NCBI RefSeq assembly: GCF_009696045.1
Contig: NZ_VUMT01000019.1
Location: 1 to 48,880, forward strand
Reading direction: 5' to 3'
From: Velocimicrobium porci
GTDB lineage: Bacteria; Bacillota; Clostridia; Lachnospirales; Lachnospiraceae
Length of the DNA stretch: 48,880 nucleotides
Below, piece after piece: positions 7,663 to 16,983 of this stretch (position 1 is the stretch's first letter; every line of letters begins with the position of its first letter). Made by a program: the position numbers and the translations under genes. Below the pieces are notes generated by a model that saw only the letters and a list, made by a program, of their open reading frames with translations, searched no databases and was not told the origin of the DNA.

Positions 7663-8337
7663 ATGAAACAATTATTTGTAACTTATGTAGAAGACTCGTA
7701 TCAACTTACAACAGCCGGATATGCTGCACTTATCATTCTTATGATTCTATCGCTTATTATTGCAGCAACTATAATCCATCATGACACGAAGAAAAAACGA
7801 TTTGACACAAAGCAAATGATATTTTGTGCAGTATCTATGGCTCTTGCAATGGTAACTTCCATGATTAAGCTTTATTCCTTCCCATTTGGCGGATCTGTTA
7901 CCCTTTTCAGTATGTTTTTTATCTGTTTTATCGGATATCTTTATGGACCAAAGGCAGGTCTAATGACGGGAATTTCTTATGGTATCCTGCAATTAATTAT
8001 TAACCCTTATATATTATTCCCAATGCAAGTTGTTGTTGATTATGTTCTTGCCTTCGGTGCATTGGGCTTATCCGGTTTCTTCTGGAAATCTAAAAATGGA
8101 CTAATAAAAGGATACATTGCCGGAATCTTAGGCCGCTACTTCTTTGCCGTGTTGTCTGGCTGGTTATTTTTCGGTGAATATGCTTGGAATGGCTGGGCTC
8201 CATTACCTTACTCTCTCGTTTATAATGGATGTTATATCTTTACAGAAGGCTTAATTACTTTGTTATTACTGGCAAAGGTAGCACCTGTAAAAAATGGATT
8301 AGCTTATGTCAGAAAATTAAGCGTTACTGAATCCTAA
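7663..8337 (+). CDS. thiT: Thiamine-specific ECF transporter S component ThiT
   Basis: The 224-residue membrane protein has about six hydrophobic segments. Its motifs match ThiT: GGSVTLFSMFFI, YLYGPKAGLMTG, GRYFFAVLSGWLFFGEYA, and PLPYSLVYNGCYIFTEG. ThiT binds thiamine with high affinity and works with the shared ECF ATPases and EcfT, which are encoded elsewhere. Upstream is a TPP riboswitch, so uptake should fall when thiamine pyrophosphate is plentiful. The start has AGGAGG 8 bases upstream. It is a single-gene transcript ended by a strong hairpin. Confidence 0.95.
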   Translation: MKQLFVTYVEDSYQLTTAGYAALIILMILSLIIAATIIHHDTKKKRFDTKQMIFCAVSMALAMVTSMIKLYSFPFGGSVTLFSMFFICFIGYLYGPKAGLMTGISYGILQLIINPYILFPMQVVVDYVLAFGALGLSGFFWKSKNGLIKGYIAGILGRYFFAVLSGWLFFGEYAWNGWAPLPYSLVYNGCYIFTEGLITLLLLAKVAPVKNGLAYVRKLSVTES

Positions 8338-8399
8338 AACTACTTGTATTATATTTTATGCAACTGGGAAGAAAAATATAGCAATTTATATTTTATTTC

Positions 8400-8455
8400 G
8401 AACTCTTAGTCATGAACCATACATAGACGATTTCATGACTAAGAGTTCTTTTTTT
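8400..8455 (+). terminator. Terminator of thiT
   Basis: A 17-bp perfect stem, 8400-8416 with 8432-8448, whose arms begin GAACTCTTAG and end CTAAGAGTTC, is followed by TTTTTTT. Confidence 0.9.
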
Positions 8456-8469
8456 GCCTATTACATGCT

Positions 8470-9750
8470 CTAATTTAATTCTGCAATCCGGCTTACCCCG
8501 ACAAAAATTTCAGATATTTTATACCATGTTGGAAAATCTACAATTCCGGTTGGTGGCAGTCCAAAAATCCGTTGAAATGTTTCTACTGCTTCTCTTGTCT
8601 GCTCTCCAAATATTCCATCTACTGTAACTTTAGGAATCAGCGGATAGCCTCTTGATATTACATTCAACTGATCCTGCATCTGCCGAATTTTATCACTTGA
8701 CATGCCAACTGTGAGGTCTTGCCCTGGCCATGAAGCAGGAACACCGGATATTTCTTCCGCCTGATTAATATACATGTCATCACCATAAAAATATCGTATA
8801 ATCTCACTTGCTGTGTATCCCTGATCTCCCAAATACTTTGACCCCCATTGCGTCATCCAGTTTGGACACTGAACCCTTTGTCCGTCACAATACTGTGTCA
8901 AAATCGGTTGAATGACACCCGGTCTGGATAAATAATTAGCAAATATGGTATCCACTATTCTTGAAATATTTTCAAAAATATTTCTTCCAGGGACCCATTT
9001 GTGATCGTATGCAGTTGAACTGGTAATTGTGAAATTATATCCTTTGCTTCTATACCACTCTGTATAAACACGATTTAAAGTAAAAGACTGAATTGCCAAC
9101 ACATTGGCATAAATGGTTGCCTCCGGCCATGTAGCATAAATTTCACTCGAAGCAACATTTTTAATATAGTCTTTATATTTAACATAATAATCTTTTGCGG
9201 AAGAATCTCGCGGAGGTCCATCATGCACAACAACATATTCCGGTACCACAACCCTGCTCAATACAATTTCCCCAGTTTCTTCCACTGTTTTTACTTCATT
9301 TTCTGCAATCTTAGGCGGAAAATCACCATAAAGTGTATTGGCCGGTACAACAAATAATTCCGCTGTTGTTCCATTTCCTAAAGAATCCTTTGTCGGCATC
9401 ATAGTTATATTTTGAACCGCTGTGACATCAGGAAGTACCTGCACACCACTTACTTCAACCGGTTCATAACCCGGTGCCGTCGTAAGAATTGTATATTCTG
9501 AATAAGGCTGGGTTACCGACGGTTCCATACTATACTCAATTGACGGTGCCGAAAGTTCTACCTCTTCTGTATGTCCATTCCGATCTGTCGTAAGTTCTTC
9601 AATCCATTTGCCCGGCTCTGCTGTAAATCCTATCTGCACTTTTGCTCCTACAATAGGTCTGGAACCAAGAATTGATGTTACATTTACCATAACTTTTCCA
9701 AATGCCTGTGTTCCCACCTGCGTTGGGTAAATAATCCAATTTTTTCTCAT
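8470..9750 (-). CDS. SpoIID-like, peptidoglycan-binding exported or spore protein
   Basis: An ATG at 9750 (MRKNWIIYPT) is preferred to the upstream ATG at 9810 because AGAGG lies just before it. The 426-residue protein has an N-terminal carboxypeptidase-regulatory-like beta domain (about 15-125), a SpoIID/LytB-like region with YIKNVASSEIYATWPEATIYANVLAIQSF, and a C-terminal PG_binding_1 domain (about 345-415, VDGIFGEQTREAVETFQ). This layout matches clostridial spore cortex or peptidoglycan-remodelling proteins. No clear signal peptide is seen. It is last in the leftward lepA-hemW-HAD cluster, 64 bases after the HAD gene. Confidence 0.72.
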   Translation of the reverse strand: MRKNWIIYPTQVGTQAFGKVMVNVTSILGSRPIVGAKVQIGFTAEPGKWIEELTTDRNGHTEEVELSAPSIEYSMEPSVTQPYSEYTILTTAPGYEPVEVSGVQVLPDVTAVQNITMMPTKDSLGNGTTAELFVVPANTLYGDFPPKIAENEVKTVEETGEIVLSRVVVPEYVVVHDGPPRDSSAKDYYVKYKDYIKNVASSEIYATWPEATIYANVLAIQSFTLNRVYTEWYRSKGYNFTITSSTAYDHKWVPGRNIFENISRIVDTIFANYLSRPGVIQPILTQYCDGQRVQCPNWMTQWGSKYLGDQGYTASEIIRYFYGDDMYINQAEEISGVPASWPGQDLTVGMSSDKIRQMQDQLNVISRGYPLIPKVTVDGIFGEQTREAVETFQRIFGLPPTGIVDFPTWYKISEIFVGVSRIAELN

Positions 9751-9814
9751 AACTGCCTCTATATGCAATAACTCATTATAATATATGCAAAAATTCAGAA
9801 TTGGAACCATTTCA

Positions 9815-10597
9815 TCAGATTAGTTTATAGTGGGCTAGTGCTTTATATATTCCATCATCATCAACATCAGCTGTCACATAATCAACTTTATCCAATAAAT
9901 TTTTGCTGGAATTCCCCATTGCAATGCTGGTGCCCGCCATTGCAAGCATTGCCAAATCATTATTGCTATCTCCAATTGCAATTGTATCCTCCAATTCAAT
10001 CTGCAAAAGTTCTGCAATTTCTTTCATAGCACTTGCTTTTGAATATCCTTTTGGCACTACCTCATAAAATCCATGCTCTCGATCAATAAATTCAAACATG
10101 TCCTGTAATTCCCTTTTAAAGCGTTGAAATTTCTCATTTGCTCCTGCATACATAAAGAATTTATCAAATGATAAATCTTTTGCATCCCATGTATCATATG
10201 GATATTGGTACTGGTCAATAAAATCTCGAAAAATCTGGCTATGAACTCTCTCATAAATCTCTCCATAGCTCTTTTCTTTTCCCTCCAAAATCGCATCCAA
10301 CTCACATTCCCTAAGAAGTAAAACAATTTTTTTACATAAATCATCCGGTAATTTATGATGACTTAATGACCGATTCTGATATTGAATATAAGTTCCACAA
10401 CCACATAAAAAACCATCGAAACCAATTTCCATGATAGCATCATCTAAAAATGCAAATGTTCTTCCTGTATTAATAAAGGCAAGATGACCTTTTTTCTGCA
10501 TTTCATGAATTGCAGAAATTGCACTTTCTGGAATTTTATGAGTTGTTTCACTCAATAATGTTCCGTCAATATCGAAAAATACGATTTTTTTGTTCAT
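9815..10597 (-). CDS. HAD-family (Cof-type) phosphatase
   Basis: The 260-residue protein carries the HAD motifs: FFDIDGTLL (residues 6-14) with the nucleophile aspartate, INTGRT (motif II), KASAMKEIAELL with the lysine of motif III, and GDSNNDLAML with the motif IV aspartates. The large C2B cap between them is typical of Cof/YwpJ sugar-phosphate or flavin-nucleotide phosphatases. Substrate unknown. It starts 19 bases after hemW and is probably in the same operon. Confidence 0.9.
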   Translation of the reverse strand: MNKKIVFFDIDGTLLSETTHKIPESAISAIHEMQKKGHLAFINTGRTFAFLDDAIMEIGFDGFLCGCGTYIQYQNRSLSHHKLPDDLCKKIVLLLRECELDAILEGKEKSYGEIYERVHSQIFRDFIDQYQYPYDTWDAKDLSFDKFFMYAGANEKFQRFKRELQDMFEFIDREHGFYEVVPKGYSKASAMKEIAELLQIELEDTIAIGDSNNDLAMLAMAGTSIAMGNSSKNLLDKVDYVTADVDDDGIYKALAHYKLI

Positions 10598-10616
10598 TCT
10601 TCACCATCCCTTTCAT

Positions 10617-11762
10617 TCATTCACTCAACAAAAATTCTGAAAGAACTACATTACTCACGTCAATCCCATATTCCGTCAATAAAACCCTATTTTGTCTTTT
10701 CTTGATTAATCCTTCATCGATTAACTTTTCCAATACAGCACCATAGATTTCTTCCAGTTCTACTTGAAATTGGGAAGAAAATTCCCGTTCTTCAATTCCT
10801 TCCATCTTACGAAGCCCTAAAAACATAAATTCTTCCATTTGCTCACGTTTTGTTAATTCTATCTTATCCCGTTCCAAATTTTTTCCTTGTAACGCTCCCT
10901 GACAAAATGTTTCCAAATCCGATTCCATCTGAAAACGTGTTCCTTTTATCAAAGAAGAAGCACCGAGTCCAAGTCCCAGGTAATCCGTTCCGCTCCAATA
11001 AGAAAGATTATGACGGCTTTCAAAGCCTTGCTTTGCATAGTTGGAAATTTCGTATCTTTGATATCCTTTTTCTTTCAGATATTTCTTCGTAAAATAGTAC
11101 ATCTCCCGTTCTGTATCTTCATCAGGCAACAAATCTTCCCTTCCATAATACCAATCATAAAACTTCGTTCCTTCTTCAATTATCAGACTATATGCCGATA
11201 TATGCTCTGGATCCAGCATAAGAACCTTTTTTAATGATTCTTCATAAGTATCTTTTGTCTGACCGGGCAAGGCAGACATCAAATCAATGTTAATATTTTC
11301 AAAACCACTTTCTCTTGCATCTATATAATTTTGCAAAAAATCTTCATAAGTATGAATCCTTCCAAGCAGTTTCAATTCCTTCTCATTGGCAGATTGAAGT
11401 CCAATACTTAAACGATTGAATCCACTTTTTTTATAAAACATAAGCTTTTCTTTTGTAAGTGTTCCAGGATTTGCCTCAATTGTTATCTCCTGTTCATCGT
11501 TTATAAATTCTTCAAGCTGTTCTATAATTCTTTCTAATTCTTTTATTTCTAAAACAGAGGGTGTACCTCCACCAAAGAAAATTGTTCTTACTTCATACTC
11601 TCTTATCAGATTTTTATACTGTTTTATCTGCTCTGTTAATCCATCCACATAATATTTCTGCACCTGCTTTGTCGCAGGTGCAGAAAGAAAATCACAATAA
11701 TTACATTTTTTTATACAAAATGGAATATGCACATATATTCCTAGTTCCCTTTTCTTACTCAT
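10617..11762 (-). CDS. hemW: HemW, radical SAM heme chaperone
   Basis: The 381-residue protein begins with the HemW signature GIYVHIPFCIKKCNYCDF, whose CX3CX2C cysteines (16, 20, 23) bind the radical SAM iron-sulfur cluster. It also has FFGGGTPSVL and SIGLQS. The extra downstream cysteine of true coproporphyrinogen oxidases (CX2CXC) is not present, which favours HemW, a heme-trafficking protein, over HemN. Its ATG overlaps the lepA stop by one base (TAATG), so translation is probably coupled. The lepA-hemW order is common in Firmicutes. Confidence 0.92.
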   Translation of the reverse strand: MSKKRELGIYVHIPFCIKKCNYCDFLSAPATKQVQKYYVDGLTEQIKQYKNLIREYEVRTIFFGGGTPSVLEIKELERIIEQLEEFINDEQEITIEANPGTLTKEKLMFYKKSGFNRLSIGLQSANEKELKLLGRIHTYEDFLQNYIDARESGFENINIDLMSALPGQTKDTYEESLKKVLMLDPEHISAYSLIIEEGTKFYDWYYGREDLLPDEDTEREMYYFTKKYLKEKGYQRYEISNYAKQGFESRHNLSYWSGTDYLGLGLGASSLIKGTRFQMESDLETFCQGALQGKNLERDKIELTKREQMEEFMFLGLRKMEGIEEREFSSQFQVELEEIYGAVLEKLIDEGLIKKRQNRVLLTEYGIDVSNVVLSEFLLSE

Positions 11763-13576
11763 TATTCCTCATCCAACTTTAACACACTCATAAATGCTTT
11801 TTGCGGTATCTCAACATTACCAACCTGACGCATACGCTTCTTACCTTCTTTTTGCTTTTCAAGCAGCTTTCTCTTTCGTGAAATATCTCCACCATAGCAT
11901 TTTGCTAAAACGTCCTTGCGCATTGCTTTTACTGTTTCACGGGCAATGATTTTACTTCCCACTGCAGCCTGAATTGGTATCTCAAATAAATGACGTGGTA
12001 TCTCTTCTTTTAATTTTTCACACATTTTTCTTCCACGTTCATAAGCAGTATCCGCATGAACAATAAAGGAAAGGGCATCTACTTCTTCTTTGTTAATTAA
12101 AATATCTAATTTTACCAGTTCGGAAGGTACATAGCCTTTCAATTCATAATCAAACGACGCATAACCTCTGGAACGGGATTTCAACGCATCAAAGAAGTCA
12201 TAGATAATCTCATTCAAAGGTAATTCATAGCGAAGTAGTGCTCTTGTCTGTTCCATATATTCCATACCAAGATAAACACCTCTCCGCTCTTGACAAAGAT
12301 TCATAATTGCACCTACAAACTCTGTCGTAACCATAATCTCAGCTGACACAACCGGCTCTTCCATATGCTCAATCTCAGACGGATCCGGCAGATTACTTGG
12401 ATTCGTAATATCCATTACTTCTCCATCGGTCTTATAGACTTTATAAACAACGCCTGGTGCTGTCGTAACCAAATCAAGGTTATATTCCCTTTCCAAACGC
12501 TCCTGTATAATTTCCAAATGTAACAGTCCTAAAAAACCACAGCGGAATCCAAAACCTAACGCAATCGAAGTTTCTGCCTCAAATTGCAAGGAAGCATCAT
12601 TTAGCTGTAATTTTTCTAAGGCATCACGCAAATCTCCATATTTTGCTCCGTCCGCCGGATAAAGCCCACAAAAGACCATCGGATTTACTTTTTTGTAGCC
12701 TGGTAATGCCTCTTTACATGGACTCTTTGCATCTGTAATTGTATCACCAACACGGGTATCCTTTACATTTTTCAAGCTGGCTGTTATATATCCTACCATA
12801 CCGGCAGCTAATTCATCACATGGAATAAACTGCCCTGCTCCAAATGTACCAACCTCAACGACCTCCGCTTCTGCTCCGGTTGCTATCATTCTCATCATTG
12901 TACCTTTTTTCACTGAACCATCAAACACACGGCAAAATACAATAACACCCTTATAAGCATCATAAATAGAGTCAAATATCAAAGCTTTCAAAGGTTCTTT
13001 CTCATCTCCTGATGGTGCGGGAATTTTTGTAATAATCTGTTCTAATACTTCCTCAATATTAATTCCATTTTTTGCAGAAATCAAAGGAGCATCTGAGGCA
13101 TCTAAACCAATGACATCTTCTATTTCTTCTTTTACTCTCTCCGGCTCTGCACTTGGTAAATCAATTTTATTAATAACCGGCATAATTTCCAGGTCATGGT
13201 CAAGTGCCAAATAGCAATTTGCCAACGTCTGAGCCTCAATTCCCTGGGCTGCATCAACAACTAAAATTGCACCTTCACATGCTGCAAGACTCCTTGATAC
13301 TTCATAGTTAAAATCCACATGTCCCGGTGTGTCAATCAAATTGAAAATATATTCTTCTCCGTCTTTTGCTTTATATACAATACGAACCGTCTGAGCCTTA
13401 ATTGTAATTCCTCTTTCCCTCTCTAAGTCCATATTATCAAGCACCTGTGCCTGCATCTCCCTGCTTGTCAATAATCCTGTTTTTTCAATAATACGGTCTG
13501 CCAATGTTGATTTTCCGTGGTCAATATGGGCAATAATACAAAAATTTCTAATTTTATTTTGGTCAATTCCTGCCAT
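11762..13576 (-). CDS. lepA: Elongation factor 4 (LepA)
   Basis: The start at 13576 ([12 protein letters not shown]) follows GGAGG by 7 bases. The ORF extends to 13618 but the longer start lacks a site. The 604-residue GTPase has G1 [10 protein letters not shown]2 RERGITI, G3 DTPGH, G4 NKIDLP, the EF-G-like domains and the LepA-specific C-terminal domain ([31 protein letters not shown]). It acts on the ribosome during initiation or stalled elongation. It leads the operon with hemW. The leader region upstream holds repeats rather than an obvious promoter. Confidence 0.97.
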   Translation of the reverse strand: MAGIDQNKIRNFCIIAHIDHGKSTLADRIIEKTGLLTSREMQAQVLDNMDLERERGITIKAQTVRIVYKAKDGEEYIFNLIDTPGHVDFNYEVSRSLAACEGAILVVDAAQGIEAQTLANCYLALDHDLEIMPVINKIDLPSAEPERVKEEIEDVIGLDASDAPLISAKNGINIEEVLEQIITKIPAPSGDEKEPLKALIFDSIYDAYKGVIVFCRVFDGSVKKGTMMRMIATGAEAEVVEVGTFGAGQFIPCDELAAGMVGYITASLKNVKDTRVGDTITDAKSPCKEALPGYKKVNPMVFCGLYPADGAKYGDLRDALEKLQLNDASLQFEAETSIALGFGFRCGFLGLLHLEIIQERLEREYNLDLVTTAPGVVYKVYKTDGEVMDITNPSNLPDPSEIEHMEEPVVSAEIMVTTEFVGAIMNLCQERRGVYLGMEYMEQTRALLRYELPLNEIIYDFFDALKSRSRGYASFDYELKGYVPSELVKLDILINKEEVDALSFIVHADTAYERGRKMCEKLKEEIPRHLFEIPIQAAVGSKIIARETVKAMRKDVLAKCYGGDISRKRKLLEKQKEGKKRMRQVGNVEIPQKAFMSVLKLDEE

Positions 13577-13659
13577 TTTCTTTCCTCCAATAAAATACCG
13601 CGTATTCCTGCCAAACAAATCCCAATATTCTTCAGCATATTATCATCGCGAAAAAAAAA

Positions 13660-13836
13660 GAACAAAGTGGACAAGTCCACCTCAACTCCCTCTATCCCTC
13701 ATGAGTGAGGGACTTGCTCCACTTTACATGCCCTATGCGTGTTGCATGCTTTTTGCAACAATACTCCTTTCGCATCTGTGCACATCCTCGCGGAGCGTTT
13801 TTGCTTTATAGGAGACGAACTTTCCTATAAAGTAAG
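13660..13836. repeat. Long copy of the palindromic intergenic repeat
   Basis: The copy begins GAACAAAGTGGA (13660-13671) and ends with the palindrome CTTTATAGGA (13804-13813) / TCCTATAAAG (13823-13832). Relative to the copy at 4038-4090 it carries 123 extra bases (13672-13794). These contain GTGGACAAGTCCAC, a CCCTC/GAGGG hairpin, an outer AAAGTGGA/TCCACTTT stem (13664-13671 / 13718-13725), and a GTTGCATGCTTTTTGCAAC hairpin. Confidence 0.6.
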
Positions 13837-13839
13837 AAA

Positions 13840-13970
13840 GAATCCTGTTCCATAGGATTCTCCGCCTGCGGCGGGTCGCTTTAGCGATATCATTCATCTC
13901 CGACGCAGTGCGTTCCCGCCCGAAGGGCTTTTTAATTCATAGGACGTAATTTCCTATGAATTAAAATAGA
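13840..13970. repeat. GC-richer hairpin cluster with a third palindrome
   Basis: This stretch has no gene. Hairpins seen: GAATCCT (13840-13846) / AGGATTC (13854-13860); TCGCTTTAGCGA; GGCGGG (13870-13875) / CCCGCC (13915-13920); GCCCGAAGGGC plus T5 (13918-13933); and a 14-bp palindrome starting TTTAATTCATAGGA (13931-13944) / TCCTATGAATTAAA (13952-13965), related to the repeat family. Confidence 0.5.
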
Positions 13971-14042
13971 CTGTTATCTTCAAACAGTCACTCTAAATGG
14001 GATTATATCACAGGAATTCAAGTAAGACAAGCATTTTAAGTC

Positions 14043-14071
14043 TTGACTCTTTCCATTAAATGGAATATAAT
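14043..14071 (+). promoter_or_regulatory. Promoter of thiC leader, with palindromic spacer
   Basis: TTGACT (14043-14048), 17-base spacer, TATAAT (14066-14071). The spacer contains TTCCATTAAATGGAA (14051-14065), a near-perfect palindrome that could be an operator. Confidence 0.75.
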
Positions 14072-14082
14072 GATTTTTGTTA

Positions 14083-14160
14083 GCAGGGGGACTGTTCGCA
14101 GTTGAGAAGGTTAAAACCTGACCCTTTGAACCTGTTGGTTAATACCATGGTAGGGAGCAG
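14083..14160 (+). ncRNA. TPP riboswitch of thiC
   Basis: The THI-box order is visible: GCAGGGGGACTG, GTTGAGAAGG, AACCTGACCCTTTGAACCTG, then TTAATACCATGGTAGGGAGC. Some positions differ from the commonest consensus (CTGAGA is TTGAGA), but the blocks and spacing fit. It lies ahead of thiC and is followed by a strong terminator, so control is probably by premature termination. Confidence 0.92.
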
Positions 14161-14188
14161 ACGATTTATTGCATAAAATTACAATGTT

Positions 14189-14224
14189 TGCCTGTGCCAT
14201 TGATTATGGTACGGGCATTTTTTA
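14189..14224 (+). terminator. Riboswitch-controlled terminator ahead of thiC
   Basis: TGCCTGTGCCA (14189-14199) pairs with TGGTACGGGCA (14207-14217), including two G-T pairs, and is followed by TTTTTT. TTACAAT / ATTGTAA (14179-14185 / 14224-14230) flanks it and can extend the stem. Confidence 0.8.
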
Positions 14225-14287
14225 TTGTAATAAATGGCATACATTATAAATCGTGCCTCCTAATTTGTATTAGGAAAGGAAACTAAA

Positions 14288-15601
14288 ATGAAAAATTACA
14301 AAACACAAATGGAAGCCGCTAAAAAAGGAATTATAACACCGGAGATGGAGCTTGTCTGTTCGAAGGAACAGATTACCCCCGATTACCTGAGAGAAAAGGT
14401 TGCAATTGGCGAAATTGTTATTCCGGCTAATGTAAACCATACTTCTCTTTCTGCAGAGGGGATTGGACAGGGATTAAAAACAAAAATCAATGTAAATTTA
14501 GGAATCTCCGGCGATTTGAAAGACTATGATATGGAGATGTCTAAGGTAAATCTCGCACTCCAATACGGTGCTGAAGCCATAATGGATTTAAGTAATTACG
14601 GAAAAACAAACCATTTTCGAAAAGAACTTATAAAAAAATCTTCTGCTATGATTGGAACAGTACCAATGTACGATGCCATCGGCTACTTAGAAAAAGATTT
14701 ATTAGAAATTACAGCTTCTGACTTTCTAAAAGTTGTCGAGGCTCATGCAAAAGAAGGCGTTGATTTTGTAACGATTCATGCCGGAATCAATAAACGCGTA
14801 ATTGAAAGCTTTAAACAAAGTAAGCGTATCACCAATATTGTTTCCCGTGGAGGTTCTCTTTTATTTGCATGGATGGAAATGACAGGAAATGAAAATCCAT
14901 TCTTCGAATATTATGATGATGTCCTTGAAATTTTAAGAACTTATGATGTTACAATAAGTCTTGGCGATGCTCTTAGGCCAGGTTGTCTTGCTGATAGCAG
15001 TGATGCCGGTCAAATCAGCGAATTAATTGAAATCGGATATCTTACTGAACGTGCATGGGAAAAAGATGTCCAAGTAATTGTAGAGGGTCCCGGTCATATG
15101 GCACTTAATGAAATTAAAGCAAACGTTCTAATGGAAAAGAGAATTTGTCATAATGCCCCATTTTATGTTTTAGGACCGCTCGTAACAGATATTGCTCCGG
15201 GCTATGACCATATCACTTCTGCTATCGGTGGTTCCATCGCAGCAGCAAGTGGAGCCGATTTTCTATGTTATGTTACACCGGCTGAACATCTTCGTCTTCC
15301 CGACTTAGCAGATGTAAAAGAAGGAATTATTGCAACAAAAATTGCTGCACATGCAGCCGACATTGCAAAAAATATCCCTGATGCCAGAAAAATTGATAAC
15401 GAAATGGCAAAAGCACGACACAACGTTGATTGGGATAAAATGTTTTCCCTTGCAATCGACCCAGAAAAAGCCCAAAATTATTATGAAAGCACCCCACCAA
15501 AAGACCGTCATACATGCTCAATGTGTGGTAAAATGTGTGCAGTCAGAACTACAAATTTAATTTTGGAAGGTAAAAAAGTCGAATTTTGCACCGAGAAATA
15601 A
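14288..15601 (+). CDS. thiC: Phosphomethylpyrimidine synthase ThiC
   Basis: The 437-residue protein is the short ThiC form without the N-terminal extension of longer orthologues. It converts aminoimidazole ribotide to the pyrimidine moiety of thiamine in a radical SAM reaction. Recognised segments include [51 protein letters not shown], and CYVTPAEHL. The C-terminal cluster motif reads CSMCGKMC (CX2CX3C), one residue shorter between the second and third cysteine than the CX2CX4C I expect. The leader has a TPP riboswitch and terminator. No other thi genes are adjacent. Confidence 0.96.
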   Translation: MKNYKTQMEAAKKGIITPEMELVCSKEQITPDYLREKVAIGEIVIPANVNHTSLSAEGIGQGLKTKINVNLGISGDLKDYDMEMSKVNLALQYGAEAIMDLSNYGKTNHFRKELIKKSSAMIGTVPMYDAIGYLEKDLLEITASDFLKVVEAHAKEGVDFVTIHAGINKRVIESFKQSKRITNIVSRGGSLLFAWMEMTGNENPFFEYYDDVLEILRTYDVTISLGDALRPGCLADSSDAGQISELIEIGYLTERAWEKDVQVIVEGPGHMALNEIKANVLMEKRICHNAPFYVLGPLVTDIAPGYDHITSAIGGSIAAASGADFLCYVTPAEHLRLPDLADVKEGIIATKIAAHAADIAKNIPDARKIDNEMAKARHNVDWDKMFSLAIDPEKAQNYYESTPPKDRHTCSMCGKMCAVRTTNLILEGKKVEFCTEK

Positions 15602-15615
15602 CAGTGCAATCCTAC

Positions 15616-15646
15616 TAAGACGTTGCTCCTTTGGTGCAACGTCTTA
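15616..15646. terminator. Hairpin between convergent thiC and spoIIP
   Basis: TAAGACGTTGC (15616-15626) pairs perfectly with GCAACGTCTTA (15636-15646). The T tract is poor, so efficiency is uncertain. Confidence 0.6.
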
Positions 15647-15660
15647 ATTAATACTAAAAC

Positions 15661-16896
15661 TCATTGCCCTTTTAACACTTCTGCTAACACTTCTGCCAAA
15701 GGCTCCATCGCATTTTTCGCTTCCTCTACCGTATTATTTTGATTTCCCAGTTCGATTAACAGATATCGTTCCTTCAAGTGCATATTATAGCGATATCCTT
15801 TCAAATAGTTTGAAACGGTCAAGTCTGGATAAAGCTCCATAGCCTTCCATTTTACCTGTAGCCCAAATGCAAGATTTCCCTCCAAATTCGGATTTTTCAA
15901 ATAAGCAATTGGTCCCGAACGATTACGGCTCAATCCATTAAACAGCATAAACTGAGCAGTTGGTTTTCCATTGATGGTTGTTAATTTCTTTTTACTATTA
16001 CCAACTCCATCTCTATGTAAGTCAATAACGACCTCAATACTTGGATTTTCCTTCAAGATTTTAGATACTCCTTCCAGAGATTTATTGTAAGCCTTATTTC
16101 GATCAATCCTTCCAGAAATTTTATCATATGGGGTTTTATCATGAATAACTACATAACCATATTTTTCCTCTAGGATTTTTTTCAATCTGGCTCCAACACC
16201 GATAATCGAATCTTCTATTTTTCCATCTTTACTATCCGAAAAATTTTCCGAAGCACCATGCGTATGAAAAATAAGAATTTGAGGCTTTTTCGACTTCTGA
16301 ATTGAAAAATCTCGATTCAACATCTTATCAACCTGGAACAAGTCTTTGTCAATCGAAGTTGTAGAATCGACAACATATAAATATTTTAATAGTAAAGAGG
16401 AATCCTTTTCCTTTTTAATCTTATCAAGTTTCTCCTGAACATTTCGATCCGAAAATCTTTCTTTTTCAAAATTTGTTTTATGAACCTGTTCATGATATTC
16501 CTCCCCGACAATAATTGGAATTTCATTTGTTTTTTCTTCATGATCTATCTCACTAATCATAGTGCTAATATCCAGTGCATCATTATCATATTCTAAAATA
16601 GTATCGGGAACCATTCCTGTATTTAAATAAGAAAATAAATTCCAGTTATTCATAAGACATTCCGCTACTGATTTTCTTGGTTCATTTATTTCAGTTCTGC
16701 TGTAAGCAAAAAAAGGTGAACTTCTATCTAGCATATGAATACTAATATTTTTTCCTAAATGATTCACACACTGGTTCACCTTTTCTTCTATATTCTTGCC
16801 CATCAACGTACTGCCTTTTACAATAACAATCGAAGATAAAAGAAAAATACCTGTCCAAATTACACTGTATAAAACTTTCATAAATGATTTTGGCAT
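15661..16896 (-). CDS. spoIIP: Stage II sporulation protein P (SpoIIP)
   Basis: The 411-residue protein has an N-terminal membrane segment (about 8-28) and a C-terminal amidase/endopeptidase domain. The zinc-site and fold motifs are FHTHGASENF, IDLHRDG, and ELGNQNNTVEEAKNAMEPLAEVL, as in SpoIIP. With SpoIID and SpoIIM this enzyme degrades septal peptidoglycan during engulfment of the forespore. It lies 87 bases after gpr in the same direction, an arrangement usual in spore-forming Firmicutes. Confidence 0.93.
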   Translation of the reverse strand: MPKSFMKVLYSVIWTGIFLLSSIVIVKGSTLMGKNIEEKVNQCVNHLGKNISIHMLDRSSPFFAYSRTEINEPRKSVAECLMNNWNLFSYLNTGMVPDTILEYDNDALDISTMISEIDHEEKTNEIPIIVGEEYHEQVHKTNFEKERFSDRNVQEKLDKIKKEKDSSLLLKYLYVVDSTTSIDKDLFQVDKMLNRDFSIQKSKKPQILIFHTHGASENFSDSKDGKIEDSIIGVGARLKKILEEKYGYVVIHDKTPYDKISGRIDRNKAYNKSLEGVSKILKENPSIEVVIDLHRDGVGNSKKKLTTINGKPTAQFMLFNGLSRNRSGPIAYLKNPNLEGNLAFGLQVKWKAMELYPDLTVSNYLKGYRYNMHLKERYLLIELGNQNNTVEEAKNAMEPLAEVLAEVLKGQ

Positions 16897-16983
16897 TATA
16901 ACACTCTCCTTTTATCTTTTACTATTTTTTCTCCATGTATCTCCTAACATTATATTCTTTAACACCTAAAATTATTCTTTCCT

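Noticed and set aside
14083-14230. Possible short leader peptide in the thiC leader
   Set aside because: The sequence matches a TPP riboswitch plus terminator, and no ORF with a ribosome binding site is present.
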